Shown: positions 1 to 11,099 of the stretch, one piece after another | Position numbering within the stretch: the stretch's first letter is position 1 | Layout: the number at the start of each line of letters is the position of its first letter | Assembly: GCA_030562195.1 (NCBI GenBank) | Contig: CM060201.1 | Location: 33,090,067 to 33,154,066, forward strand | Length of the DNA stretch: 64,000 bases | Direction of reading: 5' to 3' | Origin: Nipponacmea schrenckii | Taxonomy: Eukaryota > Mollusca > Gastropoda > Lottiidae | The notes under the pieces: generated by a model | What the model was told of the DNA's origin: nothing | The model's database searches: none | The model's input: only the letters and a program-made list of their open reading frames with translations | Made by a program: the position numbers and the translations under genes

Positions 1-1383
1 ATATAATGATGACATGAAAAATAGACCCAAATATATTGAGGTGAGTATGAAAATTCAGTCAATGGTCAACAAGTTAAATAGATTTTGAAGGATTGACTGA
101 TATATATATAATGTCATAAGTCTTCTAGGATATTAAAATTAAACAAATGGAAGCCTTGGTACGAGGCATATCTCATAGTCGTTATCATAGCATTACATGA
201 AAAGCTATCATAATAATTTCTAACAATTTTGTTCCAGGCACATGAAGCTTTAGAAAGAGACTGGGAAGCTAGAGAGGTCCTCCCATTAGTTAGACGTACA
301 AATAGTTAGACAGCTTTTAACAGTTGAGTGCACATTATTGCTCATGCTTGTTACCTCAGGCATTAACATGGAATAATCCAGATACCAAAATTCAAAACGT
401 ACTTCTGCAGGCAGATCAGAGTGAGTTTGATTTTATTACAACCTGAGGATAATATCAGTTCATAAAAATATTTCCTTCTTCTAAACTTCTTAAAAAGATA
501 GGTTCGTCATTCGTTTGACCAATCATACACTTGTCTCAGTAACAAGAAATCTTAAGATCCGCCCATTAGTAACAGTGTGTCCATAATTATCCACATTTGA
601 AAAAAAAATGACATGTAGAATTAGAAATGTGACATTCGTGGTTTTAGATAGTTTTGAACCATAAATATAAAACATCTCCAACAAGTCAAGTTTAATCGCC
701 CTCAGAATTGCATTTTTATGAAAGTATGATACCTATTGATGGTTTGTCGTCACCTATGTCCGTCCGTCCGTCCACAATTGCTCGTAAACACTCTAAAAGG
801 CAAAATTCTAGATGGGTTTGTTGAAACTTGGTGGGGGAGTGTGTTATTACTCAAGGATGAACCGTATTGAAAATCAGCGAAATCGAAATATATTTCGTTT
901 CAGTTCTTACTCTTGTTTTTGAAAACGCAGTCAATTTTTGGCTTATAAAAACTCTAGATGGCATAATTCTTTACTGATTTTGACGAAACTTAATGAAGTT
1001 GTTTATAATATTATCACTCAAGGATGAACCCTATTGAAAATAAAAAATACTGAAAAATATATAATGAGTTATTGCCTTCTAGAAGGTAAAATTCTTGATA
1101 GAATTTAATGAAATATTGTACATTTATCACCCCAGAAAGAAGTGTATGACTGAAGGTTGAATATTTCATTCTGGTGATTGTTAATGTAGGCTACTGTCCA
1201 GAGTCTGTACAATCAGATCATTCTTTGTTTAATTGTAGTTCGGAGATATTTGGTCCAGTAGTATCATCTTTGTCAACGTCATCATTATCGTCGTCATCGT
1301 TATCATTCAAACAGATACCAGAATCAGATCAGTCACCAGCACAGTCTGACAGTTTTGATATAATAAGCGGCGGGAGTCTATAA
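1..1383 (+). CDS. 3' terminal exons of an unidentified host gene
   Basis: Four phase-compatible coding blocks are visible. Exon a (1-40, codons from 2) ends at a strong donor, GAG|GTGAGT. Exon b starts at 238 after TTTTGTTCCAG; its donor is uncertain (after 276 or 288, both keep phase 0), and without splicing it reads through to a TAG at 307-309. Exon c (360-420) follows TTACCTCAG and ends in phase 1 at A|GTGAGT. Exon d starts at 1190 after TTAATGTAG, restores the phase and runs to TAA at 1381-1383. The encoded tail is charged and probably helical in a and b and Ser-rich in d (residues such as SSLSTSSLSSSSLSF). I do not recognise the protein. The intron before exon d carries copies of the 160-bp repeat. 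Exons c and d could instead belong to an alternative transcript. Confidence 0.42.
733..1140 (+). repeat. 160-bp repeat family copy with CGTCCGTC head, in intron
   Basis: A GTCGTCACC / CGTCCGTCCGTCC head is followed by about 2.5 degenerate units carrying CAATTGCTCGTAAACACTC, GAAACTTGGTG and AAGGATGAACC. The same phrases recur at 1407-3420 and, in reverse, at 49420-51945. It lies between putative coding exons, so it is probably intronic. Confidence 0.7.
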
Positions 1384-1406
1384 AGCGATGCAAAACTTCA
1401 TCATGT

Positions 1407-3420
1407 CATTTTTATACGCCCACATGAAATGGGGGGCGTATATTGTCGTCACCCACATCCGTCCGTCCGTCGGTCGGTCCGTCGGTCGGTCCGTCCGTCC
1501 ACAATTGCTCGTAAACACTCTACACGGTGTAATTCTTGACGGATTTAGATGAAACTTAATATGAGTGTTTATGATCACGCAAGGATGAACCCTATTGAAA
1601 ATCAGCGAAATCGGAAAAAAATTAGTATGAGTTCGTGCCCTTGTTCTTGAATGGCTCGTAAACACTCTACAACGTGCAATTCTTGACCGATTTTGATAAA
1701 ACTTGGTGTGAGAGTATGTTATAACTCAAGGATAAACCCTATCGAAAATTAGTGAAATCGAAAAATATTTAGTATGAGTTATTGCCCTTGTTCTTGAAAA
1801 CGCGTTCAATTTTAGCTTGTAAACACTCTTGAGAGAACAATTTTTAACGGATTTTAATGAAACTTGGCCTGAGTATTTGTTATTACCCAAGGATGAAGTC
1901 TATTGAAAACCAAGCAAATCGAAAAAAAATTAATATCAGTTATTGCCCTTGTTTTTGAAAACGCGTTCAATTTTTAGCTTGTAAACACTCTACAAAGCAC
2001 AGTTATTGCCCGATTTTGACGAAACTTGCTGAAATTGTTGAATATCACCCAAGAATGAACCCTTTTGAAAATAGCACATATCGAAATATATTTAATAGGA
2101 ATTATTGCCCTTGTTCTATAAAATGTGTTGGATTTTTGCCTTGTAAACACTCTACAAGTCACAATTCTTGAGCGATTTTGACATAACTTGGCATGAGTAT
2201 TTGCAATCACCTAAGGATGAACCCTATTGAAATTCAGTTAAATCGAAAAAATATTTAGTATCAGTTATTGCCCTTGTGTTTGAAAACGCGTTCAATTTTA
2301 GCTTGTAAGCACTCTAGAAAGAACAATTCTTAATGGATTTTGATAAAACTTGGCTTGAGTATTTGTTTTTACCCAAGGATGAACCTTATTGAAAATCAAA
2401 TAAATCGAAATATATTTAGTGTCAGTTATTGCCCTTGTGTTTGAAAACAGGTTTAACTTTTTGGCTAATAAACACTCTAGAAGGTACAATTCATGACCAA
2501 TGTTGACAAAACTCACTGAAATTGTTGGATATCGCAAGGGATGAGCCTAATTGAAAATTAAAAATATCAAAATATATATAATATGAATTATTGCCCTTGT
2601 TCTTTTAAACGCGTTCGATTTTTGTCTCGTAAACACTCTACATGGCACAATTCTTGATGGATTTCGATGAAACTTGGTGTGAGAGTGTGTTATAACTCAA
2701 GGATATTGAAAATCAGCAAAATCGAAAAATTTTTTAGTATGAGCTACTGCCCTTGTTCTTGAAAACGCATTCAATTTTAGCTTGTAAACACTCTAGAAAG
2801 AACTATTCTTAATGGATTTTGATTAACTTTGGCTTGAGTATTTGTTTTTACCCAAGGATGAACCCTATTATAAATCAAATAAATAGAAATATATTTAGTG
2901 TCAGTTATAGCCCTTGTTCTTGAAAACGCGTTCAATTAAACTTCTAAACACTCTAGAAAGAACAATTTTGAATGGATTTTGATGAAACTTGGCTTTAGTA
3001 TTTGTTTTCTCACAAGGATAAACCCTATAGAAAATCAGATAAATCGAAAAATATTTAGTGTCAGTTATTGCGCCTGTTTTCAAAAACACTTTCAACTTTT
3101 GGCTTGTGAACACTCTAAACATTGATTTTTGACAAAACTCGCTGAAATTGTTTAATGTCAACCAAGGATGAGCCTTATTAAGAATTAAAAATATCAAAAT
3201 ATTATTAAGGGTGAACCCTATTGCAAATCATAAAAATACCGAAAAATATTTAATGAGTTGTTATTAGGTACAATTCTTGACAGTTTTTAATGAAACTAGA
3301 GACCCTAGAAAAAAATAGGTTGGAAGGTTGAATATTTCATTCCACTTATTGCAACCTTACTGAAAAGTTTTTATTTGAAATAAATGCTGCCAGTGGGCGT
3401 ATATTACCTTGCCTGGCAAG
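1407..3420 (+). repeat. Long array of the 160-bp repeat with hairpin head
   Basis: The head is a short hairpin (TATACGCCCA, spacer, GGGGCGTATA), then a CGTC/GGTC microsatellite, then about a dozen units of roughly 165 bp. Each carries GTTATTGCCCTTG, TTGTAAACACTCTA, GAAACTTGG and CAAGGATGAACCCTATTG. The far end (3386-3420, CTGCCAGTGGGCGTATATTA) is the reverse complement of the head at 49425-49462. Open frames on the minus strand here are by-products of the repeat. Confidence 0.8.
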
Positions 3421-3749
3421 CTATCTTTACTATTAGCATTATGGCCAGTTGTCTGCTCCATAGCTTCATTGATATTCGGTTGTCTGCTCAGCATCCCGAC
3501 TATCAATGTAGCTGTGGAAAATCCTGGTCCATAACTACAATAATATATTTGTCTGTAATCAGAAATGGCATATTTTTAAAACCATTTTTGGTATCTGAAA
3601 ATTTTAAAATGACGGTTAAAAATATTTCTGTCAATCTATTACACATGTTTATAGTTTAACAGTAAGTACAACAAAATTCGTGTAAATTTATATTACAAGA
3701 TATCGTTATTATACATTGTCTGTTAGACTGGACCAGTCTCTTCTATTTA

Positions 3750-3780
<31 letters not shown>

Positions 3781-4687
3781 TTGAGTAAACTTGTATCCTA
3801 CGAGAGAGTTTTTTTTTTAAGAAGACTGACCAATTTATGGAGAAGACTGGACACCAGTCTAATTGTCTGTGTTTGTAAGAAAGAATCATGCCACCTTGTT
3901 GTAATGGAATTTCATGCTAATCCATGTAATATATAATAGAACTATTATTATGAAATGTATCAAGAAATAAACAATTTTTGTCTCAATCCAATTAGCATAA
4001 AGATCAGAATTTCGTTTCTTTTTTTTCTTCATTGTAATCTAATATTATTTGTGCTGAGGCCATGTTCATTGTAGTCTTCGGGAATGCGAGGGTTTTTTAG
4101 ACATATCTTACGCGTCATTGTCTGTCACGGTCGGCAAATCACAGAAACCACAAAGTCTTTGTAAAGACCCAAGGATGAACCCTATTGAAAATCAGACAAA
4201 TCGAAAAATATTTAATATGAGTTATTGCCCTTGTTCTTGAATTCTTTGTGGACATGATAGAGAGCGGGTTTCTTGATGGATTTTGATGAATTTTGGTCTG
4301 AGTGACGATATTTGGATCTAATTATAATTAGATTTGATTGTGTTTATATATTATTTAGTACGTCTACCTTGGCTTTTTTATTTATTGAAAAGCTGGAAGA
4401 TGGTTGCAGAGCACTGGGAGGTCTAGGTTTTGGTGACGGGTGTTAAATAATCTCTGGAAAATCTGATCTGTTGCATATAAATGACACACAAGGCCATTCT
4501 ATAGACTATCAGAACTGTTAAATAATGATCCAAGTCAAGACGTCATCTGGTCTAATATTTCATGTTTATGGAAGCTTCAATATTTATTGATATCTTTCAT
4601 ATTTCAACTTATCTCTGTTTCGTAGTAGCTTTAACACGTCGAAGTAATCTCACGGTTCCATCAAACAATTATCAATTAAATCACTGT
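3421..4687. other. Region without a recognised gene
   Basis: AT-rich sequence with an A-tract at 3755-3780 and one stray degenerate unit of the 160-bp repeat at about 4165-4310. I see no splice-compatible open exon. Confidence 0.5.
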
Positions 4688-4712
4688 ATGTAATAATAAT
4701 AATAATAATAAT
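4688..4712. repeat. (AAT)n microsatellite, 3' tail of LINE-B
   Basis: Eight AAT units. On the minus strand this is an (ATT)n tract at the very end of the LINE-B remnant, as expected for LINEs ending in a simple repeat. Confidence 0.6.
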
Positions 4713-5165
4713 TTTTGATTGAAGTGTAACAAATCATTACATAATACAGCAATATCTAAATACAAAGTAAAATAATTATTCCCGGCCATGTTAGACCTAC
4801 GATTCACTGCAATATCATCAGTATCTATATCACAGTAAGTTTATTCAATTCTCTTAAAGAGCTTAAATCTCATTTAAAAAGGAAAGATTAATATAATTAA
4901 GATGTAACAAACAATTTCGACAAACAATACGAAAGGCTGTTAGTTAAAAATATATTCGAGGTATCCATAATAGCACCAAAGAAAAATAAAAACATATAAT
5001 CTGATATAATATAAAAGTCACTGTTTAGACATAACATTAAAATAACAGTTTTCTCCTATAAAACATTAGTTCTAAAAATTTACCTAGTTTTAACTGAGTA
5101 TTATCGTCTGTCCATAATTCCAAAGATTCGACAATTTTCCATACTTTTGTAAACCAAGAATTTCT
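4690..5165 (-). mobile_element. LINE-B remnant, 3' part (interrupted by LINE-A)
   Basis: Nearly identical to 61850-62510, where the same segment continues on the minus strand into a LINE-type C-terminal coding tail. Here it is the 3' untranslated half, lacks about 200 bp present in the other copy, and is cut at 5165 by LINE-A. Its other half resumes at 8912. Confidence 0.6.
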
Positions 5166-5703
5166 ACTCCTAAAATTCCTAAGATAAGATAAGATGATGA
5201 TGATAAGATGATTTATTGTACGTTACACCCTTGTAGGGCAGAATACAAACATATTTAAAAAATACAATTACAATACAAAAAGCAAACATATAAACAGGGT
5301 ATCAGAAGGTGCTTTATAAAATGATATACGTATAAGGAACTTAAAGTCAAAAGGAATTTTATATCAATATAAAATGTAAGTTAATATGTAAAGAAACAAA
5401 AGTGTCAGAAAGAAAACAGACAGTAGGCCTAAGTTTTATATAACTATATTAAGGAGGCAGTCCCAGTAGCTTAAACATCCCAAATTTATTTATTTATTTA
5501 TTTTTTTTTTTTGAGAAGAGCTCTCCCAATGGAATATTATTTTCAGGCGAGAAATTAAAGTTTGTACTTATAAAATTACTTAAGAAATATTATTTACTAT
5601 ATGAGTCATTCAATTTTTAATTTTATCAACAAAAAAAACAAAAAAAAAAAAACATAATTTAATAAGGGCCATTATACATGAAAACAGGAATACAAAAATT
5701 TGA

Positions 5704-6084
5704 TTAAAAGGAAATAATAAAGTTGCAAAATGAATAAGTGTGAAGAAGTATGACAATAATAACATCGAAGAATTTGTTAATGAGCTTTGTCATTATCAGT
5801 GTATATAGGAAATGGTTTTTAGATTCCCCTTTCTTTAAAGGCGTAAAAGTATCGGCAGCAACTGCTCTGGCTAGGTCTGGTGTCATAGGGTCTAGAAGCA
5901 GTGGCAATGAAAGTGGAATATTAAGTACAGATATTGGTGTAGTTAAGAACTTTTCACGTAGAGACTGGAATTTCGGGCATACCAGTAAAAAATGGTGTTC
6001 ATCCTCAACCTGTGACAGGTTGCATTGTTGACAGATTCTCTTCTCCACAGGGATCTGTCTATAACGGCCTCTTTCAATCTCCAA
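5704..6084 (-). pseudogene. LINE-A C-terminal zinc-knuckle segment
   Basis: A 126-residue frame. Near its start it contains CQQC followed by HH and a further Cys (a C-x2-C, H, C arrangement, RICQQCNLSQVEDEHHFLL), typical of the cysteine-rich tail after the reverse transcriptase in jockey/I-type LINEs. It follows the reverse transcriptase frame after a stop and frame break near 6190. This segment is missing from LINE-A copy 2, where Penelope sequence takes its place. Confidence 0.7.
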
Positions 6085-6241
6085 CCTATGTGTACTCAGT
6101 CGTAACGATGTTAAGGCTAATTTGTGTTTAGGATTATTAACAAATTTAATGTAAGGAACAGTGGTTGAAAAGAAAGGTTTTACGGAGCCTTAAGTTCTTA
6201 ATTTACTGTTTGGAGCATTAATCGAGTTATTATACACAGAG

Positions 6242-7564
6242 CTAATTTTGCAAGGATTTTCGAATATGATTGGATGAGTTATTAAGGTTGATATCGAATG
6301 TAATCAAAATTTTATTTATGGCCGATGTCCAAGATAGGTTTTGATGATTTTTGGCTAAATGCAAGTCTTCTTCTAAAGCAGCTGTCAATAATGAATTTTT
6401 CTCGAGTGTGTCGGTATTTGCCAATCTTTTAGAATATAAAATCATCGTTTGATAAATTTCTAATTGCAACGGAAAAATACAGAGTTCCGATATACTACCA
6501 ATATTGCTGGCATTTTTTGGAAACCCAAGAATAGACTTGGCTGTGCGTATTGAAAGTTGGTTGTTTTCTAATTTGTCCCAGTTGGTAAATACGTATTTTT
6601 TGCTGTAGACTAACTGTTGTCCCCAAATATCTGAAGCGTACAAGGCAATTTGTTTTGTAATGCTACGGTAAAGTTTTAACAGAATATTGGAAGGAAGATT
6701 GTCATTGGTACAGACTTTCTGTCTAATACTAAACCAAGCTCGTCTCGCTTTCTTGCTCAACTCGGTCATGGCACCTTTAAATGAAGAGTTGTTTGTTATA
6801 AGTATACCGAGATACGTATATGAAGAGACAATGCTAATTATTTGTTTTTTGAGGTAGAATTTTGTATGTGAATTTTTTGTTTTGCAGTTGAAGATCATTA
6901 TTTTGGATTTTTCTAAATTAATGTTGAATTTCCAATCTCCACAAAATTGATTAAGTTGATTAATAGAGTTTTGTAACCCAGTGGGAGTCCTTGAAAGTAA
7001 AACCAGGTCGTCAGCAAATGATAAATGAGAAACAGTGGTATTGCCTAATAAGGGGGAATTTGAAGTAGATTTGTTGATATAGTTATGCAAGTCATTGATA
7101 TATATGTTAAACAATGTGGGGCTAAGGACGCATCCTTGTTTAACACCAGTTGTAGAGTTTATACTCTGTGTTAGTCCTGAGTTTGTTTTTACCCTATAAG
7201 TAGTATTTCGATATATTGATCCTAATAATTTTAAAACAGAGCCGTTTATTCCAATTTTCAGCACTTTATAAATAATGCCTTTTCTCCAAACATTATCAAA
7301 TGCCTTGGATAGATCTATGAAAAATATATAGAGGGGTTGCTTTTTACTTTTAAATTTGTTTATCAATGTTTTTAATATGAATATATTGTCAACAGTTCGA
7401 TGATTTTTTCTAAAACCAAACTGAGCCTTATCTAAAATATCATTAGCTTCTAAATATGTCGTAAAACGCCGATTAACTATTGATAGAAATGCCTTTGATA
7501 AACAACTACTTAATGCAATACCTCTATAGTTATTCACATCGGTTTTAGAACCCTTTTTATGCAC
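6242..7564 (-). pseudogene. LINE-A reverse transcriptase
   Basis: A 440-residue open frame with the non-LTR reverse transcriptase blocks in order: YRGIALSSCLSKAF (about residue 14), QFGFRKNHRT (48), DLSKAFDNV (85, first catalytic Asp), GVKQGCVLSPTLFNIYIND (142) and FADDLVLLS (183, catalytic DD). The remaining residues are the thumb and linker. All catalytic residues are present, but the upstream part of the polyprotein is in another frame (7534-7968) and there is a stop before the zinc knuckle, so this copy is inactive. This is the longest intact piece of the family in the window. Confidence 0.9.
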
Positions 7565-7968
7565 TGTAACCAGAAATGATTCAGCCTATGAATTTGGAAA
7601 GAAAGAATTTGATTAAACAGTTTATGGTAATGAGATTGCATGTCACTTAATGAAGTAATCAACATCTCATTAATAATCATATCAGGACCTGGTGATTTGC
7701 CCTTCTTTAAAGATTTAAATGCCAATTGTATTTCGTTGTGGGATATTTCAGCGTTAAGTTCGGAATTTGACGTGCTATTAGACCATAAAGTATGAATTTT
7801 CTCATTAATTTTTTCTTCGAATTTTGACTTATTCTTGCCTTCGTCAAATAATTTCGTGAAGTGTTCTTCCCATTGTTTTAGGGGAATGGAATCCTCATCC
7901 TTGTCCGGATTAGTTTTGATAAGAGCATTGACTAAACTCCAGTATTCCTTTGGATCTGAGGATTTCAA
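7534..7968 (-). pseudogene. LINE-A linker and reverse transcriptase N-terminus
   Basis: A 144-residue frame with the pre-RT region, including SLKKGKSPGPDMIINEML, the usual 'KSPGPD' block at the start of LINE reverse transcriptases. It overlaps the RT frame by 31 nt out of phase, so a small indel separates them. It continues the endonuclease-side frame at 7984-8595 after a stop near 7980. Confidence 0.8.
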
Positions 7969-7983
7969 TTCATCGAGTTTTTT

Positions 7984-8891
7984 TTAAATTTCGTTTTTTG
8001 ATTGTCTCCTTTTATATTTAACCACTCGCTTATATTCTTTTTTTCGACTGAAATAAATATACTTAAAGTTTTTATTGCTAGGATTTGGGTTAAATGCGTT
8101 TAGAGAATTAAGCATGTCTGTCTTCAATTGGGAACAGTCATTGTCAAACCATTTGTTTTTCTTCCTGTTATTATTATTGATTTTTACTGGTTTTAAACAA
8201 GATTTAGATACTTCCAAAATGAAGTCAGTAATATAATTTGTAGCTGTATGTACATCACTGTTTTGGGTTGACGAATGTAAAAAATTTTGGAATTCTGTAT
8301 TGTTCATTTTCTTTTTTCTCAAACATTCTTGAAAGATTTTAGCTGATTCAGGTTTCCAAATAAATTTTCTAAAAGATTTTTTATTTATATTCTTATGCGT
8401 ATGATTTGAAGTAATTTTGACGCTGTTAATGACAGCCTTGTTTTCACACGTCATAATGGAACATGATAAGAGACAATGGTCTGATAGGTAATTAAGAGGG
8501 GAAACATCAAGACGAAGAAAGAATGAGAGATTGGTTAATACATAATCCACTGTGCTCGAGCCATTAGTATATATACACGTTTTTGCCCCTAACATGTCTC
8601 CAATACACCTGCCATTTAGAATACAAATATTAGAGCTAGTAGGCTACATAATTGGATAAGTTCCCTCCCCCAAGCATTTCCTTTTTTATCCTGATTGTTT
8701 CTGACAGATAAGAATTTGCTATCAGGTAAATCTGAAAAAAACTTGTGGGTAAGGTTTTTCAAATGAAGAGGAGGGTTCTGAATCTGGTGAAACAATGTCA
8801 ACAAGATTAGAGGTACGTGCATTGAAGTCGCCACCAATAACAACGTTTCCAAGTTTACTATACATGGCAATATCTTTTTCAAGTATATCAA
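7984..8891 (-). pseudogene. LINE-A endonuclease C-terminus (truncated)
   Basis: Two frames (8595-7984 and 8891-8616) cover the end of the endonuclease domain: SKFLSVRNNQDKKGNAWGRE, then GSSTVDYVLTN and LNYLSDHCLLSCSI (the SDH block). The N-terminal catalytic part, seen in copy 2 as SGEFNART, is mostly lost through truncation at 8911. Confidence 0.75.
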
Positions 8892-8911
8892 ACGGGTCGC
8901 GTTCTCTTAGT

Positions 8912-9110
8912 GGAATATAGAGATTGAATATCTACAACCATCAAGTTTATACAATTTACATAATTGCCTGATAATTCAACCTTCTGGTTTGCTAGGCAAG
9001 ACGTCCAACAGATATCACCACGTGTAGCCAAATTTCAGATGTTTTTACCAACACCGAGAAAGAATTTGACAGCCTTATATTGTACGGTACATTATTTATA
9101 CTTGCATATG
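8912..9110 (-). mobile_element. LINE-B remnant, coding part (other side of LINE-A)
   Basis: Continuation of the remnant at 4690-5165, nearly identical to 62520-62720. On the minus strand it encodes part of a LINE post-RT tail (FFLGVGKNI, then GDIGWTSC). In the other copy this tail is preceded by an AGIWGTK-like block, a pattern I recognise from post-RT regions of LINE polyproteins. Confidence 0.5.
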
Positions 9111-9522
9111 CCGAATTTCATTAAAAAACATGTTATACATCGTTGAAATGGACACAAACGTTGAAAATCTGTTACAAATCACTCTCTGCAAAGTCAAGCA
9201 CTGCAAAGCACTGCGAAATTTCGAACAGTTTCGGTAGTGTAGACAAAATATTAACGGATTCCACTTGCAAGATGCTAGTAAGAATATTCACACAAATTCT
9301 ATAATCTTCGTATCCTTACTGGATAGCAACTTCTTATGACTAGTGTAGACATCGGTAATGAAAAAGAATGACACTTTGGAGAGCAACAGACCAAGATTAC
9401 AAAACAATATAACACTAAAAACCGTGGATGTTACCATTGCAGTAATTATTGGGCTGGTTACATTTCAGATGCCCTTGCTAATTTGCCACTTTAGTAAAGT
9501 GCCACTCTGTGCCACTTGTGGC

Positions 9523-9925
9523 TCTAATTTTATATGTGGGAGCCGCGGTGGCTCAGTGGGTTAGACGCTTGCTCGCTAACCTGAAGGTCCAGGGTTCAAT
9601 CCCGGCAAAGGTCGAGATGAACTTTCGGATTTTTCAGCCCGGTTCCCCCTTGTCAGTGATGCAGGTCGGAGGGACTGACATGGAAAAAGCGTCTAGTCGT
9701 TCGGATGGGACAATAAACCGAGGCCCCGTGTGCTACAGGCTGTGCACGTTAAAGATCCCTCGACAGTTGGAAATCGCAAAAAGAGTAGGCTAATGCCGCT
9801 GTCCTGGCAAAATTTCCCTCATTGCACACTGCATGGCGTTGCCCGTCTTCATAGCCCATAAGGTGCAGAAGACTAGGACGTAAAACTCCATTCATTTCAT
9901 TTTCATTTTTCTAATTTTATATGTG
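9523..9925 (+). mobile_element. tRNA-derived SINE with 16-bp target duplication
   Basis: The element (9539-9909) has a Pol III A-box (TGGCTCAGTGGG, 9549-9560) and B-box (GGTTCAATCCC, 9593-9603). A tRNA-unrelated body of about 270 bp containing CGTTAAAGATCCCT follows, then a T/CATTTT-rich end. It is flanked by perfect direct repeats TCTAATTTTATATGTG at 9523-9538 and 9910-9925. The paralogous site at 63486-63501 has a single copy of this 16-mer and no SINE, so the boundaries are exact. Confidence 0.93.
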
Positions 9926-10093
9926 TTTAATACAAGCGTTATAATTATATTCCTTTTGTAATAGTCATTGAATATAGATCAATTAAAATAATATGTTGCT
10001 TTGATTGTTATTAATTTCAAATTTTAATAATGTAAGGTGACCTTACCAGTATTGGAATCATCACGTAATCTAAAGTTTTAATCATTCCACAAG

Positions 10094-10169
10094 ATGGCTG
10101 CAACTGATGTCGCAAGGAATATAATAGTTGTACAGATTTTAATTCTAGGATTGTATAGCGTTCTTTCAG
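10094..10169 (+). CDS. First coding exon with signal-peptide-like sequence
   Basis: An ATG opens 25 codons (MAATDVARNIIVVQILILGL and five more residues) ending in phase 1 at TCAG|GTAGTT. The residues look like a signal peptide or signal anchor: a short polar start and then an uninterrupted hydrophobic stretch. The exon is repeated at 63670-63745 with one amino-acid change (Ser to Gly). No downstream exon is recognisable, so function is unknown. The exon may belong to a gene that was partly duplicated along with its flanks. Confidence 0.4.
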
Positions 10170-10446
10170 GTAGTTTGGTATTTTCTTCGAATTCATTGTC
10201 TATTTTTTCAACTTTAAAAAGCTGCTTTGTGTCGCTCTTCTCTAAGTCGACTTAGACATGCTCACAATTTACAAAGCGACAACCTCAACCAGTCTGATAA
10301 CTGCCAGGTCCATCTGACACTGAAACAGATTTTAAATTCGGGTGCAAGCATCTTAGATCTCCACGTTATTTTACTGGATCATTGTTTCAGTATTTTGGCG
10401 ATGGAGATGTCACATTGTAAAGTAAACAGACAAAAGTGTAAATCCT

Positions 10447-10501
10447 TTTTTATACGCCCAAAATGTATTTTGGTCGTATATTGTGATCACCCCTGTCTGT
10501 C

Positions 10502-10545
<44 letters not shown>
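10447..10545 (+). repeat. Hairpin head of the 160-bp family with (TG)n
   Basis: TATACGCCCA, a spacer and TTGGTCGTATA form a hairpin like the one at 1407, followed by ATCACCCCTGTCTGTC and a (TG)n microsatellite to about 10542. No downstream 160-bp units are present. Confidence 0.65.
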
Positions 10546-10546
<1 letters not shown>

Positions 10547-10559
10547 TTGTAAAAGGTGT

Positions 10560-10870
10560 ATATCGAGGACACATATTAGAATACACACCTTCTGATCGAG
10601 GACTAAACCAAAACCGAGGACGTCCTCGGTTAAACCGAGGACATTTTGGTTTTGAAATATTCTTAAAATATAACCCAGCGTCCTACAAATAACTCACAAA
10701 ACAATTTTCAGGCTGATCTGAGTTGTTCCTCGGTAGAAGATAATTCTGCAGTCGGGTGTGTATATGGGGTGTATAGTTTTTTCAGTGATCAAATTTTATT
10801 GTGTGTATCTTGGTCCTCGGTTATTGCTTGTTGTACAATGAGTGTATAAAGTCCTCAGTGCAACGCAGTT
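10560..10870. repeat. Cluster of CCGAGGAC / GTCCTCGG motifs
   Basis: At least seven copies of CGAGGAC or its complement. They include a 20-bp perfect palindrome at 10612-10631 (core CCGAGGACGTCCTCGG). Similar motifs recur at about 14272, 14553, 14578 and 21977 and in the block at 24810-25320, bracketing the duplicated gene locus. Confidence 0.55.
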
Positions 10871-11099
10871 CAACACACACTCGTCAAAAATTTGTTGCTG
10901 ACAATATTTCTCGTTTCTTAAGTATTCGTCGAGATATATTAATTTTTAAGGAAAGGGTTATTTTTTGTACATAATTTGGGGTGCCTTTTATCCGCTGTTT
11001 TCATTTTGAGATGATGGGGGTTTTTGATACCCCCCTCGAACCTTGTGATAAAATGTGTCCCATGCAATACTAAGGTGTCCGAGAAAATGGCAGAAAAGT

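Larger units (their letters stand above)
5166..8911 (-). mobile_element. LINE-A copy 1, non-LTR retrotransposon, 5'-truncated
   Basis: A minus-strand LINE of the apurinic-endonuclease type. In order it has the C-terminal part of the endonuclease, a reverse transcriptase, a C-terminal zinc-knuckle region and a 3' end made of GATAA/CTTAT repeats. It is over 90% similar by eye to the plus-strand copy at about 40.6-45.2 kb. The 5' end is truncated at 8911 inside the endonuclease domain. The paralogous segment near 62510 is the uninterrupted target (CCTAAGAT/AGTGG), and no clear target duplication remains. Jockey/I-superclade affiliation is inferred from domain order and residues. Confidence 0.88.

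Noticed and set aside
3384..3659. 91-residue frame
   Set aside because: Begins in the terminus of the 160-bp repeat family, with no protein signature.
9509..9793. 94-residue frame
   Set aside because: Lies within the SINE, including its Pol III boxes, and is not a protein gene.
10227..10692. Frames with VCVCVCVC runs
   Set aside because: Created by the (TG)n microsatellite.
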